Origin: an uncultured Eubacterium sp. | GTDB lineage: Bacteria; Bacillota; Clostridia; Lachnospirales; Lachnospiraceae | Assembly (NCBI GenBank): GCA_934316925.1 | Contig: CAKREC010000001.1 | Span: forward strand, 72,316-136,315 | Reading direction: 5' to 3' | DNA length: 64,000 bases | Shown here: positions 33,893 to 42,552 of the stretch, piece after piece | How the letters are laid out: the number at the start of each line of letters is the position of its first letter | Numbering within the stretch: the stretch's first letter is position 1 | Translations under genes and position numbers: made by a program | Notes under the pieces: generated by a model | What the model saw: the letters and a program-made list of their open reading frames with translations, nothing else | Databases searched by the model: none | Told to the model about the DNA's origin: nothing

Positions 33893-34898
33893 TATATATT
33901 ATGGTGGACGAGGATTGATCGACGATCCTACATTATATGTATTGGAGAAGATCACAAAGGTTTTAGAGGAACTGCGCGTCAATGTGGAGAGATATAATTT
34001 ATATGAGGAAAAGAACAATCTGGCGGTACTTCCTAAAACATTGAAAGGAGCCGATGGTGTGATCCTGGCGGCGTCTGTTGAGTGGATCGGTATTGGCGGT
34101 TATCTCCAACAGTTTTTGGATTCATGCTGGCTATATGGAGACAAGGAGTTGATATCTCATATTTATATGATGCCGGTTGTCATGGCGACCACATATGGTG
34201 AAAGGGAAGCAGAGTATACCTTAGTTCGCTCCTGGGAGATGTTAGGTGGTGTGCCAAGTCCCGGTTTATGTGCATACATTGAGAATCATGTTGATTTTGA
34301 GACAAATGCGGAGTATAACCTGTTGATTGAAAAGCAGGCAGAGAATTTTTACCGGTACATCTCTAAAAAGACAGTCGCGTTACCAAGCAGCACGATGCAG
34401 GTAAAGAAAACGGTGTTACGTGGAAGTAATGTATCGTTGACACCGCAGGAGAGTGAACAGTTGTCAGAGTATGTTTCCAATGATAATTATGTAAAAAAAC
34501 AGAAAGAAGACATTGAAGAACTGGCAAGCTTATTTAAGGGACTGTTGGGAGAAGAAGATACACCGGATGCTACGGAAGACGAGTATGTAGCAAAACTTAG
34601 GGAAAACTTTTATCCAATGGATGGATTGACAGCGATTTTTCGAATGGATTTTGTTGGGGAAGATTCAGCAGAGCGTTCGATTATTATTGACATTGAGGAA
34701 AAGAATCTTAAATGTTATCGTGTGAGCCGGACAGATGATTCTGTGAATGCCGATGTTACAGCCAAGATCAAAAAGAATACATTATCCCAGATATTCCGCG
34801 GAGAGAAAACCTTTCAAAGTGCATTTCTGGAGGGGGATTTGTCTGCCCAGGGAAATTTTAAGATCTTGAGAAATTTTGACACAATTTTCCGCTTTTAG
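33882..34898 (+). CDS. Flavodoxin-like FMN reductase fused to SCP2-like domain
   Basis: 338-residue two-domain protein. The N-terminal 165 residues look like the flavodoxin/NADPH-dependent FMN reductase fold (VNIYYGGRGL at the start, then GADGVILAASVEWIGIGGYLQQFLD near 58-82 and MMPVVMATTYGEREAEYT near 95). The last 110 residues resemble an SCP2 sterol-carrier-like domain (MDFVGEDSAERSIIIDIEE, then EKTFQSAFLEGDLSAQGNFKI in pieces). GGAGG precedes the ATG, which is within the rhomboid 3' end. What the SCP2 domain binds is unknown. Confidence 0.7.
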   Translation: MRVNIYYGGRGLIDDPTLYVLEKITKVLEELRVNVERYNLYEEKNNLAVLPKTLKGADGVILAASVEWIGIGGYLQQFLDSCWLYGDKELISHIYMMPVVMATTYGEREAEYTLVRSWEMLGGVPSPGLCAYIENHVDFETNAEYNLLIEKQAENFYRYISKKTVALPSSTMQVKKTVLRGSNVSLTPQESEQLSEYVSNDNYVKKQKEDIEELASLFKGLLGEEDTPDATEDEYVAKLRENFYPMDGLTAIFRMDFVGEDSAERSIIIDIEEKNLKCYRVSRTDDSVNADVTAKIKKNTLSQIFRGEKTFQSAFLEGDLSAQGNFKILRNFDTIFRF

Positions 34899-34925
34899 TG
34901 GAATGTGATATAGAAGAAAGGTTGG

Positions 34926-35345
34926 ATGAAAATGAAAGATCAGAATTGTATTTTTTGTAAGATTATTGATGGACAGATCCCATCAACGGTAGTGTATGAG
35001 GATGAGCGTTTTCGTGCGATTTTGGATGTAAGCCCTGCAGCGAGAGGCCATGTGATCATTTTGCCTAAAAATCATGCTCCCAATATTTATGAATTGCCGG
35101 ATGAAGATGCTTCTGCCATTATGATCGTGGCAAAGAAGATTGCGACAGCGATTCAAAAGACATACAATTGTCCGGGTGTAAATATTTTGCAGAATAATGG
35201 AGAGGCAGCAGGTCAGACTGTATTTCATCTGCATGTTCATGTTATTCCTAGATTTGAAGAGGATACAGTAAATATTGGATGGAAACAGGGTGACATGCCA
35301 TCCGATCTGCAGGAAATTGCACAGGAAATTAAAAATAATTTGTAG
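34926..35345 (+). CDS. HIT-family nucleotide-binding hydrolase (HINT-like)
   Basis: 139-residue protein with the histidine triad HLHVHVIPR near residue 108 and an N-terminal CIFCKIIDGQIPS, typical of HINT-branch enzymes that cleave adenosine phosphoramidates. Start at ATG 34926; the ATG at 34932 is also possible. Located between the flavodoxin-SCP2 gene and murG in the same direction. Confidence 0.9.
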   Translation: MKMKDQNCIFCKIIDGQIPSTVVYEDERFRAILDVSPAARGHVIILPKNHAPNIYELPDEDASAIMIVAKKIATAIQKTYNCPGVNILQNNGEAAGQTVFHLHVHVIPRFEEDTVNIGWKQGDMPSDLQEIAQEIKNNL

Positions 35346-35357
35346 GGGGCTGTTAGC

Positions 35358-36446
35358 TTGAAAAAGATTATATTGACTGGTGGCGGTACAGCAGGACATG
35401 TAACACCCAATATTGCACTGATACCAGAACTGCAAAAAAGAGGATACGAGATTCATTATATCGGTTCGAAAGAAGGAATTGAAAAAGAACTGATTTCTAA
35501 TTTTGATATTCCGTATTATGGAATATCTTCGGGAAAGCTGAGAAGATATTTTGATCTTAAAAATTTCACGGATCCATTCCGGATTTTAAAAGGATTTGCG
35601 GAAGCAGGGAAAATCATTAAAAAAGTGAAACCGGACGTGATCTTTTCAAAAGGTGGATTTGTAACGGTGCCTGTTGTAAAAGCAGCAGTGAAGAAAAAAG
35701 TCCCATGCGTGCTGCATGAATCCGATATTTCACCGGGATTGGCAAATCGTCTTTGCATTCCGTCTGCTACTGCAATATGTGCGAATTTCCCTGAGACTTT
35801 GGAACATTTGCCAAAGGACAAGGCGCATTTGACAGGGTCACCGATCCGTAGTGAATTATTCTCCGGAAACCGATTAGCCGGGTTAGAATTTTGTGGATTT
35901 TCAGCAGATAAACCGGTAATTCTGGTAATCGGTGGCAGCCTTGGCTCTGTCCGGGTAAACGAAGCAGTTCGTGCAATTTTGCCACAGTTGTTGGAAAAAT
36001 ATCAGATCATACATTTGTGCGGTAAGGATAAGATTGATCCGTCTTTGCAGGGAACACCGGGCTATGTTCAATATGAATACATTCAGAAAGAATTGAGCGA
36101 TCTTTTGGATGCCGCGGACTTTGTGATCTCCAGAGCTGGTGCCAATGCGATCTGTGAACTGCTTGCACTGCATAAACCGAATATTTTGATTCCTCTTTCG
36201 CTGGAAGCAAGTCGCGGAGATCAGATTTTGAATGCCGCGTCTTTTGAAAAACAAGGATTCAGCTATGTGATAAAGGAAGAGGAACTTACGAGTGAACGGC
36301 TGATGGAGGCAATTTCTTATGTGGATACGCATAAGGACGAATACAAGAATGCAATGAAGGCGAGCAATCAGCAGAATGCGGTTCAGTTAGTTGCAGATAT
36401 TATCGATAAGGCAGCAAAATTGTCGACAGATAGCAAAGACGAGTAG
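35358..36446 (+). CDS. murG: UDP-GlcNAc:undecaprenyl-PP-MurNAc-pentapeptide GlcNAc transferase (MurG)
   Basis: 362-residue GT28 glycosyltransferase that turns lipid I into lipid II at the inner face of the membrane. The glycine-rich N-terminal loop TGGGTAGHVTPNIAL (5-19), the GGSLGSVRVNE element near 190 and the C-terminal donor site SRAGANAICELLALHKPNILIP near 255-276 are complete. It starts at TTG, with TAGGGGG upstream. It is apart from the usual mur/division cluster, as is common in this group. Confidence 0.92.
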   Translation: MKKIILTGGGTAGHVTPNIALIPELQKRGYEIHYIGSKEGIEKELISNFDIPYYGISSGKLRRYFDLKNFTDPFRILKGFAEAGKIIKKVKPDVIFSKGGFVTVPVVKAAVKKKVPCVLHESDISPGLANRLCIPSATAICANFPETLEHLPKDKAHLTGSPIRSELFSGNRLAGLEFCGFSADKPVILVIGGSLGSVRVNEAVRAILPQLLEKYQIIHLCGKDKIDPSLQGTPGYVQYEYIQKELSDLLDAADFVISRAGANAICELLALHKPNILIPLSLEASRGDQILNAASFEKQGFSYVIKEEELTSERLMEAISYVDTHKDEYKNAMKASNQQNAVQLVADIIDKAAKLSTDSKDE

Positions 36447-36557
36447 ATCCTGACGAAAAATGTCGGCAAAAAGATATTTGAAGTGTATGATTGACGTGGT
36501 ACATCCATTCATGCGCTGTTATACTGATTCCAAAATGAACTTAGGGAGGAATCGGAT

Positions 36558-37244
36558 ATGTATGAGTGGAGAACAGAATATATCGCTGTGTACTTGACCA
36601 TTATTTTGTGTGCAGTTGATATTATTGTGAAAGGCATTGTTAGTGGCAGCCTCAAGCGAATGCAAAAAGAGGCGGGAGACATGGGTCATTCAGAGCATCC
36701 GTTGATGAAGAACATCTGTAAGAAGATTGACGCATGTTATCAGCTGCAGATGGGTGTTCCTGATGTGGCGGTCTTTGTGGAAAAATGTCTGAATCATTAT
36801 AAAATAGGACATTTACGGTTATCATCATGGCAAAATACAGCAAATGGCTGCACGATATTATCCATGCTGACCAGTATGGGTGGGGCTGTTTATGCAGTCC
36901 TTGTATGTGAGAATTATTATGCAGCTTTTGTCAGTCTGTTTTTTGGAGTGCTGGGCAATGGCCTGGTGCTGGTGACGGACTGCTTATGGGGGCTGGATAT
37001 CAAGCGGGAACATCTGAAGATTGATATGCTGGATTACCTGGAAAATATTTTTAAACCGCGTCTTGAAAAAGAGACATTTCATCAGGAAGAATTACGAGAA
37101 TACCAGAGACAGTATTTTGATGAAGTAGAGGCAGTGGAGGAGATGAGCCGGCACAAGGCGAAAGCAGTGTCAGTCGCTCCGCTGGAATTTACCAAGGAGG
37201 AGGAAGATGTGATTCGCGATGTCATTCGGGAATATATGGGTTAG
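36558..37244 (+). CDS. Membrane protein, unknown
   Basis: 228 residues with an N-terminal hydrophobic helix (8-28), a cytoplasmic stretch, a hydrophobic pair near 98-140 and a charged C-terminal tail ending in FTKEEEDVIRDVIREY. GGGAGG precedes the ATG. No family recognised. It lies between murG and pgi; an extended -10 element TGTTATACT at 36517-36525 may be its promoter. Confidence 0.6.
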   Translation: MYEWRTEYIAVYLTIILCAVDIIVKGIVSGSLKRMQKEAGDMGHSEHPLMKNICKKIDACYQLQMGVPDVAVFVEKCLNHYKIGHLRLSSWQNTANGCTILSMLTSMGGAVYAVLVCENYYAAFVSLFFGVLGNGLVLVTDCLWGLDIKREHLKIDMLDYLENIFKPRLEKETFHQEELREYQRQYFDEVEAVEEMSRHKAKAVSVAPLEFTKEEEDVIRDVIREYMG

Positions 37245-37259
37245 GCCATTAAGTGTGAG

Positions 37260-37288
37260 TTGACATCTAAATTCTCTGACCGTATAAT
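37260..37288 (+). promoter_or_regulatory. Consensus promoter of pgi
   Basis: TTGACA (37260-37265), 17-base spacer, TATAAT (37283-37288): a perfect sigma-A consensus. It leaves a 5' untranslated leader of about 57 bases before the ATG at 37353. Confidence 0.85.
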
Positions 37289-37352
37289 TTACTTATTAAG
37301 GAATCTTTGGCGCGAAAGTGCACCATAGATACAAAACAGGAGGGAACATATT

Positions 37353-38705
37353 ATGGGAAAACATGTGACATTTGACTATTCATTGGCGTCTGGATTTGTG
37401 GGAGAGCATGAGATCGAATCGATGCAGAGTATGGTGGAGATCGCTCGAAACACATTGGAGAAGAAAATAGGTGCAGGGAATGATTTTCTGGGATGGATCG
37501 ATCTTCCTGTAGATTATGATAAAGAAGAATTTGACCGGATTCAGAAAGCAGCAAAGAAGATCCAGAGCGATTCAGAAGTGTTGATTGTGATCGGAATTGG
37601 TGGATCCTATCTGGGAGCCAGAGCGGCAATTGAGTTTTTGCGTCATTGCTTTTATAACAGTGTTGATAAAAGCGTTCGGAAAACACCGGAGATATACTAT
37701 GCAGGAAACAGCATCAGTGGTACATACTTATCACAGTTGATCGAGACGATCGGTGATCGTGATTTTTCTGTTAATGTTATCAGTAAATCAGGTACGACAA
37801 CAGAGCCGGCGATTGCATTTCGTGTGTTTAAGGAAATGCTTGAGAATAAATATGGAAAAGAAGAAGCAGCCAAACGAATTTATGCAACTACAGATAAGGC
37901 GAAAGGTGCATTGAAAGGACTTGCTACTGAAGAAGGATATGAGACATTTGTTGTTCCGGATGACGTAGGAGGACGTTTCTCAGTACTTACAGCAGTAGGC
38001 TTGCTGCCGATAGCAGTTAGTGGCGCAGACATCAGCAAGTTGATGGAGGGTGCAGCCAGCATGAGAAGTCTTTGCCTGGAGACAGAGACGGCAAAAAATG
38101 ATGCGATTATGTATGCTACGATCCGAAACATCCTGCATAGTAAAGGAAAAGGTGTGGAGGTGCTGGCAAATTATGAACCGATCTTCCATTATGTAGGTGA
38201 GTGGTGGAAACAGTTATATGGTGAGAGCGAAGGAAAAGACCAAAAAGGTATTTTCCCGGCGGCAGTAGACCTTACGACAGATCTGCATTCCATGGGACAG
38301 TTTATTCAGGACGGATCCCGCATTATGTTTGAGACCGTGATGGAATTGGAAACTCCGGCACTGGATGTCACAGTAAAAGAAGAAGCAAAGGATCTGGATG
38401 GTCTGAACTATCTTTCCGGAAAGACCATGGACTTTATCAACAAGAGTGCGATGCGGGGTACACAGTTGGCTCATACAGATGGAAATGTCCCAAATCTGGT
38501 TATTCGCATTCCACAGCAGGATGAGTACTATCTTGGTGAGTTGTTCTATTTCTTCGAGTATGCATGTGGTATCAGCGGATATCTGCTGGGAGTAAATCCA
38601 TTCAACCAGCCTGGCGTAGAGAGTTATAAGAAAAATATGTTTGCGCTTCTTGGCAAACCGGGATACGAAGAATTGAGTAAAGAATTACAGGCTCGATTAC
38701 AATAA
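37353..38705 (+). CDS. pgi: Glucose-6-phosphate isomerase
   Basis: 450-residue glycolytic isomerase of the bacterial Gram-positive type. The substrate loop [16 protein letters not shown] near residues 73-88, [16 protein letters not shown] near 143 and [17 protein letters not shown] near 205 match the family. GGAGGGA precedes the ATG. A perfect consensus promoter suggests high constitutive expression. A terminator hairpin follows 11 bases after the stop. Confidence 0.95.
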   Translation: MGKHVTFDYSLASGFVGEHEIESMQSMVEIARNTLEKKIGAGNDFLGWIDLPVDYDKEEFDRIQKAAKKIQSDSEVLIVIGIGGSYLGARAAIEFLRHCFYNSVDKSVRKTPEIYYAGNSISGTYLSQLIETIGDRDFSVNVISKSGTTTEPAIAFRVFKEMLENKYGKEEAAKRIYATTDKAKGALKGLATEEGYETFVVPDDVGGRFSVLTAVGLLPIAVSGADISKLMEGAASMRSLCLETETAKNDAIMYATIRNILHSKGKGVEVLANYEPIFHYVGEWWKQLYGESEGKDQKGIFPAAVDLTTDLHSMGQFIQDGSRIMFETVMELETPALDVTVKEEAKDLDGLNYLSGKTMDFINKSAMRGTQLAHTDGNVPNLVIRIPQQDEYYLGELFYFFEYACGISGYLLGVNPFNQPGVESYKKNMFALLGKPGYEELSKELQARLQ

Positions 38706-38716
38706 GACCATAAAAT

Positions 38717-38772
38717 AAAAGTTCTAAACCTGTTTCTGAGCGAAAGACCAGATTACAGAGTTTAGAACTTTT
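38717..38772 (+). terminator. Terminator of pgi
   Basis: AAAAGTTCTAAAC (38717-38729) pairs with GTTTAGAACTTTT (38760-38772): a perfect 13-bp stem with a T-rich descending arm. Confidence 0.8.
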
Positions 38773-38795
38773 AAAATGAAAAACTTAATTTAGAC

Positions 38796-38843
38796 AAAAA
38801 AGGCTGCAACAGAATCAAAGATGAATCGTGTTGCAGCTTTTTT
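38796..38843 (-). terminator. Terminator of the ferredoxin gene
   Basis: GCTGCAAC (38803-38810) pairs with GTTGCAGC (38830-38837), with A-runs on the lower side giving a T tract on the minus strand; the T6 on the plus side lets it act in both directions. Confidence 0.8.
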
Positions 38844-38844
38844 A

Positions 38845-39015
38845 TTATTCAGCTTCGATAGCGCCAACTGGACATCCAGCAGCACAAGAACCACAATCGA
38901 TACATGTGTTCTCGTCAATCTCGAAATGAGCATCTCCCTGAGAAATAGCCTGTACTGGGCAATCAGATGCACAAGCTCCACAGCTGATGCAAGCATCACT
39001 AATTTTATAAGCCAT
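38845..39015 (-). CDS. 2[4Fe-4S] ferredoxin
   Basis: 56-residue protein, too short for most ORF cut-offs but with an unmistakable pattern: CISCGACASDCP near residue 9-20 and CIDCGSCAAGCP near 38-49, the two CxxCxxCxxxCP cluster motifs of clostridial ferredoxin. AAGGAGG lies upstream of the ATG. A small soluble electron carrier that could serve the indolepyruvate:ferredoxin oxidoreductase encoded 15 kb away, as well as other ferredoxin enzymes. Confidence 0.95.
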   Translation of the reverse strand: MAYKISDACISCGACASDCPVQAISQGDAHFEIDENTCIDCGSCAAGCPVGAIEAE

Positions 39016-39098
39016 TTTGATATCCTCCTTTTAAAATGATATTGAACATACACACATAATAATACAATTAATCAAAAAAAACAAGAGAAAATACTTCC

Positions 39099-39127
39099 TT
39101 GACAGGAATTTCCGGAGAATCTATAAT
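39099..39127 (+). promoter_or_regulatory. Consensus promoter of the DUF1858 gene
   Basis: TTGACA (39099-39104), 17-base spacer, TATAAT (39122-39127): a second perfect sigma-A consensus in this window, 39 bases before the start at 39166. Confidence 0.85.
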
Positions 39128-39165
39128 TTTATAAAAACGATAATAACTGCATTATGGAGGAAATT

Positions 39166-39381
39166 ATGATTCAAGAAGTTACAGCAGATATGTTGATCGG
39201 TGATGTTTTGAAAGAAGATGTAACAATTGCACCAATTATGATGGCATCGGGAATGCATTGCATCGGATGTCCGGCGTCTCAGGGCGAGAGTATTCAGCAG
39301 GCCTGTGAAGTTCACGGTGTGGATGTACAGGATCTGATCGAGAAGATCAACGAATTTTTAAAAAATAAAAATCAAAAATAA
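39166..39381 (+). CDS. DUF1858 domain protein
   Basis: 71-residue protein of the DUF1858 family, which carries the motif GMHCIGCPAS seen near residue 29. The two cysteines may bind a metal or take part in redox chemistry; relatives are often next to hybrid-cluster or anaerobic redox genes. GGAGG precedes the ATG, and a perfect consensus promoter and a strong terminator make it a single-gene unit, likely well expressed. The precise function is not known. Confidence 0.85.
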   Translation: MIQEVTADMLIGDVLKEDVTIAPIMMASGMHCIGCPASQGESIQQACEVHGVDVQDLIEKINEFLKNKNQK

Positions 39382-39392
39382 GTATAGAATAC

Positions 39393-39446
39393 AAGACAAA
39401 GAAAAGCAGTCTCAACGCGAGACTGCTTTTCTTTGTCTTTGTTTTA
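39393..39446. terminator. Strong bidirectional terminator with 21-bp perfect stem
   Basis: 39393-39413 pairs perfectly with 39419-39439 around a 5-base loop (AACGC). The arm contains T-rich CTTTTCTTT and ends in TTGTTTT. It separates DUF1858 from convergent mecA. Confidence 0.9.
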
Positions 39447-40310
39447 AATCTCAGATAGCTGCTCGAAAGCATGATCTTTGATGATAATTGTAAAATGTTC
39501 ATTGAAGAAATCTTCGGATGCGTATGTGAGAATTTCTTCTTTGCCGCATTCCAGCATAATGGAGCAGGTTCTCTGGAAAGCTGTTTTCGAGGAACCTTTT
39601 CGAACCATCAGATAGTATCTGGCATTTTTCTCGTCTTTCCATATGGTTGATTTTCCATCAAAATCAGATAGTGCCATATGAGAAACTTCTATGATCGGAT
39701 TTAATGAAGCAAAGGAAAACAGTCTTAAGCGGTCACCAAGGTTTTCCGCCTTTTTCTTTTTGCTTTCTTTTTTGGATTTATCCTTCTTATTTTTTTTGCC
39801 GGTAAGACTCTCACTGAGCGGGACAAAGCCTTTGTCGGTATCCGTATCTTTGCTTTCCGTCTCTTCTGCCTCATCGGCGGAATCTTCTTCAAGTACTTCA
39901 GCAGCTTCGTCCATCAGATCATGGAGCTGCTGGAAACAATGCGATAATTCCGGATTGTCAAGAATGGATACATCTTCGTCACTATCAAAGGTAAACTCAC
40001 CGGTCTCGGAAACCTGATCCGAATGAATCCCAAAACGGGAAAACTTCTCATCAAACTCTTCCGGGTTGTCAACTTTTGTGATAACCAGAACAATCGAGTC
40101 TTGTGTTGTAGGAATTGCTTCTATCATCAAAGGAATGTCATCGGCCTCAAAACCAAAATCGATACTTGCTTGCTCCATCATGTCACGAAAAAGTTCTTTC
40201 GCCTTGTCGGAACCATATGCCAGTTCACTGATCTTGATCTGTCGCTCCATGAGATCACGCCGAGTTAAAGTACAACGGATCTGATTTTCACTTATTCGTT
40301 CAATTTTCAC
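39444..40310 (-). CDS. mecA: MecA adaptor protein for ClpC/ClpP
   Basis: 288-residue adaptor that in Bacillus targets proteins such as ComK to the ClpCP protease. The N-terminal domain begins MKIERISENQIRCTLTRRDL and continues with the family's SELAYGSDKAKELFRDMM; the C-terminal domain forms the ClpC-binding fold. The linker (about 140-190) is acidic, then lysine-rich. It starts at GTG with AAAGGAAG upstream. No competence genes are in the window, so the client is not known. Confidence 0.88.
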   Translation of the reverse strand: MKIERISENQIRCTLTRRDLMERQIKISELAYGSDKAKELFRDMMEQASIDFGFEADDIPLMIEAIPTTQDSIVLVITKVDNPEEFDEKFSRFGIHSDQVSETGEFTFDSDEDVSILDNPELSHCFQQLHDLMDEAAEVLEEDSADEAEETESKDTDTDKGFVPLSESLTGKKNKKDKSKKESKKKKAENLGDRLRLFSFASLNPIIEVSHMALSDFDGKSTIWKDEKNARYYLMVRKGSSKTAFQRTCSIMLECGKEEILTYASEDFFNEHFTIIIKDHAFEQLSEI

Positions 40311-40453
40311 AAGCCCACTTCCTTTCTAGCTTTATTTGTATGAAAAGTATAATTTATCTTGTCAGTAAAGTCAACTGCTTCTTGAAAATAAGCGAGAATG
40401 TATAAAGCATATGTAATTTCGCGCAAACCGCAATAAATCTGTCGTGAACGACA

Positions 40454-40482
40454 TTGAATTTGGTGGGGAAAATTCTTATAAT
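40454..40482 (+). promoter_or_regulatory. Promoter of the candidate structured RNA
   Basis: TTGAAT (40454-40459), 17-base spacer, TATAAT (40477-40482). Transcription is expected to begin near G40489. Confidence 0.7.
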
Positions 40483-40488
40483 ATAACT

Positions 40489-40788
40489 GTGAGATCGTTG
40501 TTCACGCTAAGAGGGAGGTGTCTGGGGGAAAGCGTTTTTGTTTCGTATTCATTTCATCAAAATATATGGAATGACGGTCTTACAGGATCACAAAGGTGGG
40601 CTTTACATCACGGAGCACCTTCCCGCCTTTTTGAAAAAGGGATGAGACTGTCTAATGGATAGCAGTCACAAATTAAGCCAAAAACCGACTTGTAAATCAC
40701 GGTGTTAAAATTTAAGGTCGGAAAAGGAAAAACTACAGCATGTAGTTCCTTATAAAAAACATCTTTCAAAAAAAGAAAGGTGTTTTTT
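40489..40788 (+). ncRNA. Candidate structured non-coding RNA, about 300 nt (possibly raiA-motif or 6S-like)
   Basis: This is the transcribed part of a 567-base gap between mecA and the next gene; no plausible coding frame starts after the promoter. Stems visible include CGCT/AGCG (40504-40533 area), AAAGGTGGG/CCCGCCTTT (one wobble), GACTG/CAGTC around an AATGG loop, ACCGACTT/AAGGTCGG (with a bulge), and AACTAC/GTAGTT, and it ends in a terminator. The motif GGGAGGTGTCTGGGGGAAA near 40512-40530 is striking and may be conserved. It is neither tmRNA nor RNase P by the signatures I know; the raiA and 6S families are possible but unproven. Confidence 0.55.
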
Positions 40789-40793
40789 ATTTT
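40754..40793 (+). terminator. Terminator of the structured RNA
   Basis: AAAAAACATCTTTC pairs with GAAAGGTGTTTTTT (one G-U), followed by more T; the stem lies 90 bases before the next gene's start and so ends the RNA rather than belonging to that gene. Confidence 0.8.
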
Positions 40794-40877
40794 ATGCAAC
40801 AAAATACCAAAATGATTCGTTTTATATACAAAGGGATGAAAATCCTGGGAAAATCAAACAGAATGGAGGAATTCAAT

Positions 40878-42470
40878 ATGAAAAGACAAATTCAGGCAGC
40901 GACGATGGCACTGGCGCTGGCAGCAGCGACTGGTTGTCTGGTCACAACTCCAGCGGAGACGCAGGCAGCAACAAAAAAGATTGCCATAAATAAAAAGAAT
41001 TTCCCGGACCGGGTATTTCGGGAGATTGTAAAGGCAAACTATGACAAAAACAAAGACAATAAATTGTCTGCCGCTGAGATCAAAAAAGCAACAAAATTTG
41101 GAAGCGGAAGCGGTTTTAAGTCAAAGGTAAAGTACAAAACATCGAAATATGGGAAATATCAGACACATTATATCAGCGAGATCAAAAACTTTAAGGGAAT
41201 TGAAAAATTTACCAACCTTCGCAAGCTCGTAGCAGACGGAACAAAGGCAACCAAGATTAATCTTACGAAATGCAAAAAGCTGACTTACATCAGCATGCAG
41301 GATAGCCGGTTGACATCGTTGAATCTGAACAAATGCAAGAGTATGAAGTACGTTTACATGCAGGGAAATCCATTAAAGACGATCAAGATCAATAAGTGTA
41401 AGAAATTGCTTTGGGTTGATATAGAGGGAAGTTATGTAAAGAACCTGAAGATCAACCGCAACAAAAAAACAGAAGTGATCGGAGATGAGTATTATAAACC
41501 GTTTACCGTTGCGACGATCCGCAATACATTTGTGGATGATGCGGATGTAACGAGAAGAGCGTATTTTGGTACATTGGATGCCAATAACAATTATGCCGTA
41601 TACCAGTGGCAGAATAACAACAGCACCTGCAGTAAATATACACTGGTCAATGGAAAATTCGTCGTTTCCAATGTAGCGATCTGCGAGGAGGTAAAGAACA
41701 AACTGGCTTCAGTCAATCAGATTACCGGTCAGTGGGAGGACAACAGCGGTAATTTCTACATACTGGCAGACCAGTACGGATCCCTGAACCGGGAATCATC
41801 CATTATCATATACAAATTGGATGCACGGGGAAACATACTGGGGCAGGTTGACCTTGCGAAAGAGATTGAGAAGTTCGAAGGTGGATTCACTGCTGAATTC
41901 ATGCAGCGGGATGGAAAATATGCGTATCTCAGGATGTCTGCCAACTACGACAGCAATGCAAAATCACCGTATGCGGTTATCGTATTTAACATGGAAACCA
42001 TGAAAGCAGAAAAAGAGGCGTATTGTCAATACAGACCGGCTACAGCGTCCGAAAATATTGTAGTGCAGCAGGAGTACCAGGGCGATTCAACGGTGTATGC
42101 AGGCCAGATTGCCAATGGACAGGAAGTTGAAAATCAGAATGGTGGTAAAATTCAGGTAAATGAAAAGACAGCCGTTCATACGATTTCAATTAAAGATTCA
42201 TGGGCATTAAACCGGCGCTATCAGCATAACTGCTATATTTACAATAACAGCCTTTATATTCTGGGACCGTGCGGTTTATACAAAGCAAAATTCAGTGACA
42301 ACATGGTGAAGAAAGTATACACGACTTCGACATTCAGCAATCTTTACACCGAAGTAACCAATGGCATTTATACCTATTCCTTTGTGATGAAGAGTGAAAA
42401 TGATATTATTACGGCAGCGTACTCGTATTCGGATAACAAGTATACATATCAGAATGGCGTTGTAAAATAG
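40878..42470 (+). CDS. Secreted protein with EF-hand-like/dockerin-like segment and leucine-rich repeats
   Basis: 530-residue exported protein. A signal peptide covers residues 1-30 (cut near ETQAA). An EF-hand-like loop DKNKDNKLSAAEI is at about residue 55, followed by three to four short leucine-rich repeats (KCKKLTYISMQDSRLTSLNL and the following ones) around 125-195, then a beta-rich domain of about 300 residues that may be propeller-like. The start is set at the ATG at 40878, which has GGAGG upstream; the longer frame from 40794 overlaps the terminator. Role unknown, possibly surface recognition. Confidence 0.75.
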   Translation: MKRQIQAATMALALAAATGCLVTTPAETQAATKKIAINKKNFPDRVFREIVKANYDKNKDNKLSAAEIKKATKFGSGSGFKSKVKYKTSKYGKYQTHYISEIKNFKGIEKFTNLRKLVADGTKATKINLTKCKKLTYISMQDSRLTSLNLNKCKSMKYVYMQGNPLKTIKINKCKKLLWVDIEGSYVKNLKINRNKKTEVIGDEYYKPFTVATIRNTFVDDADVTRRAYFGTLDANNNYAVYQWQNNNSTCSKYTLVNGKFVVSNVAICEEVKNKLASVNQITGQWEDNSGNFYILADQYGSLNRESSIIIYKLDARGNILGQVDLAKEIEKFEGGFTAEFMQRDGKYAYLRMSANYDSNAKSPYAVIVFNMETMKAEKEAYCQYRPATASENIVVQQEYQGDSTVYAGQIANGQEVENQNGGKIQVNEKTAVHTISIKDSWALNRRYQHNCYIYNNSLYILGPCGLYKAKFSDNMVKKVYTTSTFSNLYTEVTNGIYTYSFVMKSENDIITAAYSYSDNKYTYQNGVVK

Positions 42471-42480
42471 CGCAAAAGCA

Positions 42481-42509
42481 TTGCAACTAAAATGGAATTC
42501 TATTATAAT
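42481..42509 (+). promoter_or_regulatory. Promoter of the gene at 42553
   Basis: TTGCAA (42481-42486), 17-base spacer, TATAAT (42504-42509), 43 bases before the ATG. Confidence 0.7.
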
Positions 42510-42552
42510 ATGGAAGTTCACTATATTTGAGAGCATTAGTTAGGAGGATTCC

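Noticed and set aside
36481..36525. TTGACG with TATACT as a promoter for the 36558 gene
   Set aside because: Spacer is over 20 bases. Only the extended -10 remains plausible, so it is only mentioned in the gene entry.
39691..40017. Serine-rich frame antisense to mecA
   Set aside because: A mirror of the acidic and lysine-rich linker codons of mecA, not a gene.
40444..40662. 72-codon frame in the gap after mecA
   Set aside because: Its start lies upstream of the TTGAAT/TATAAT promoter and it runs through RNA stems. No ribosome site and no recognisable product; the RNA reading is better.
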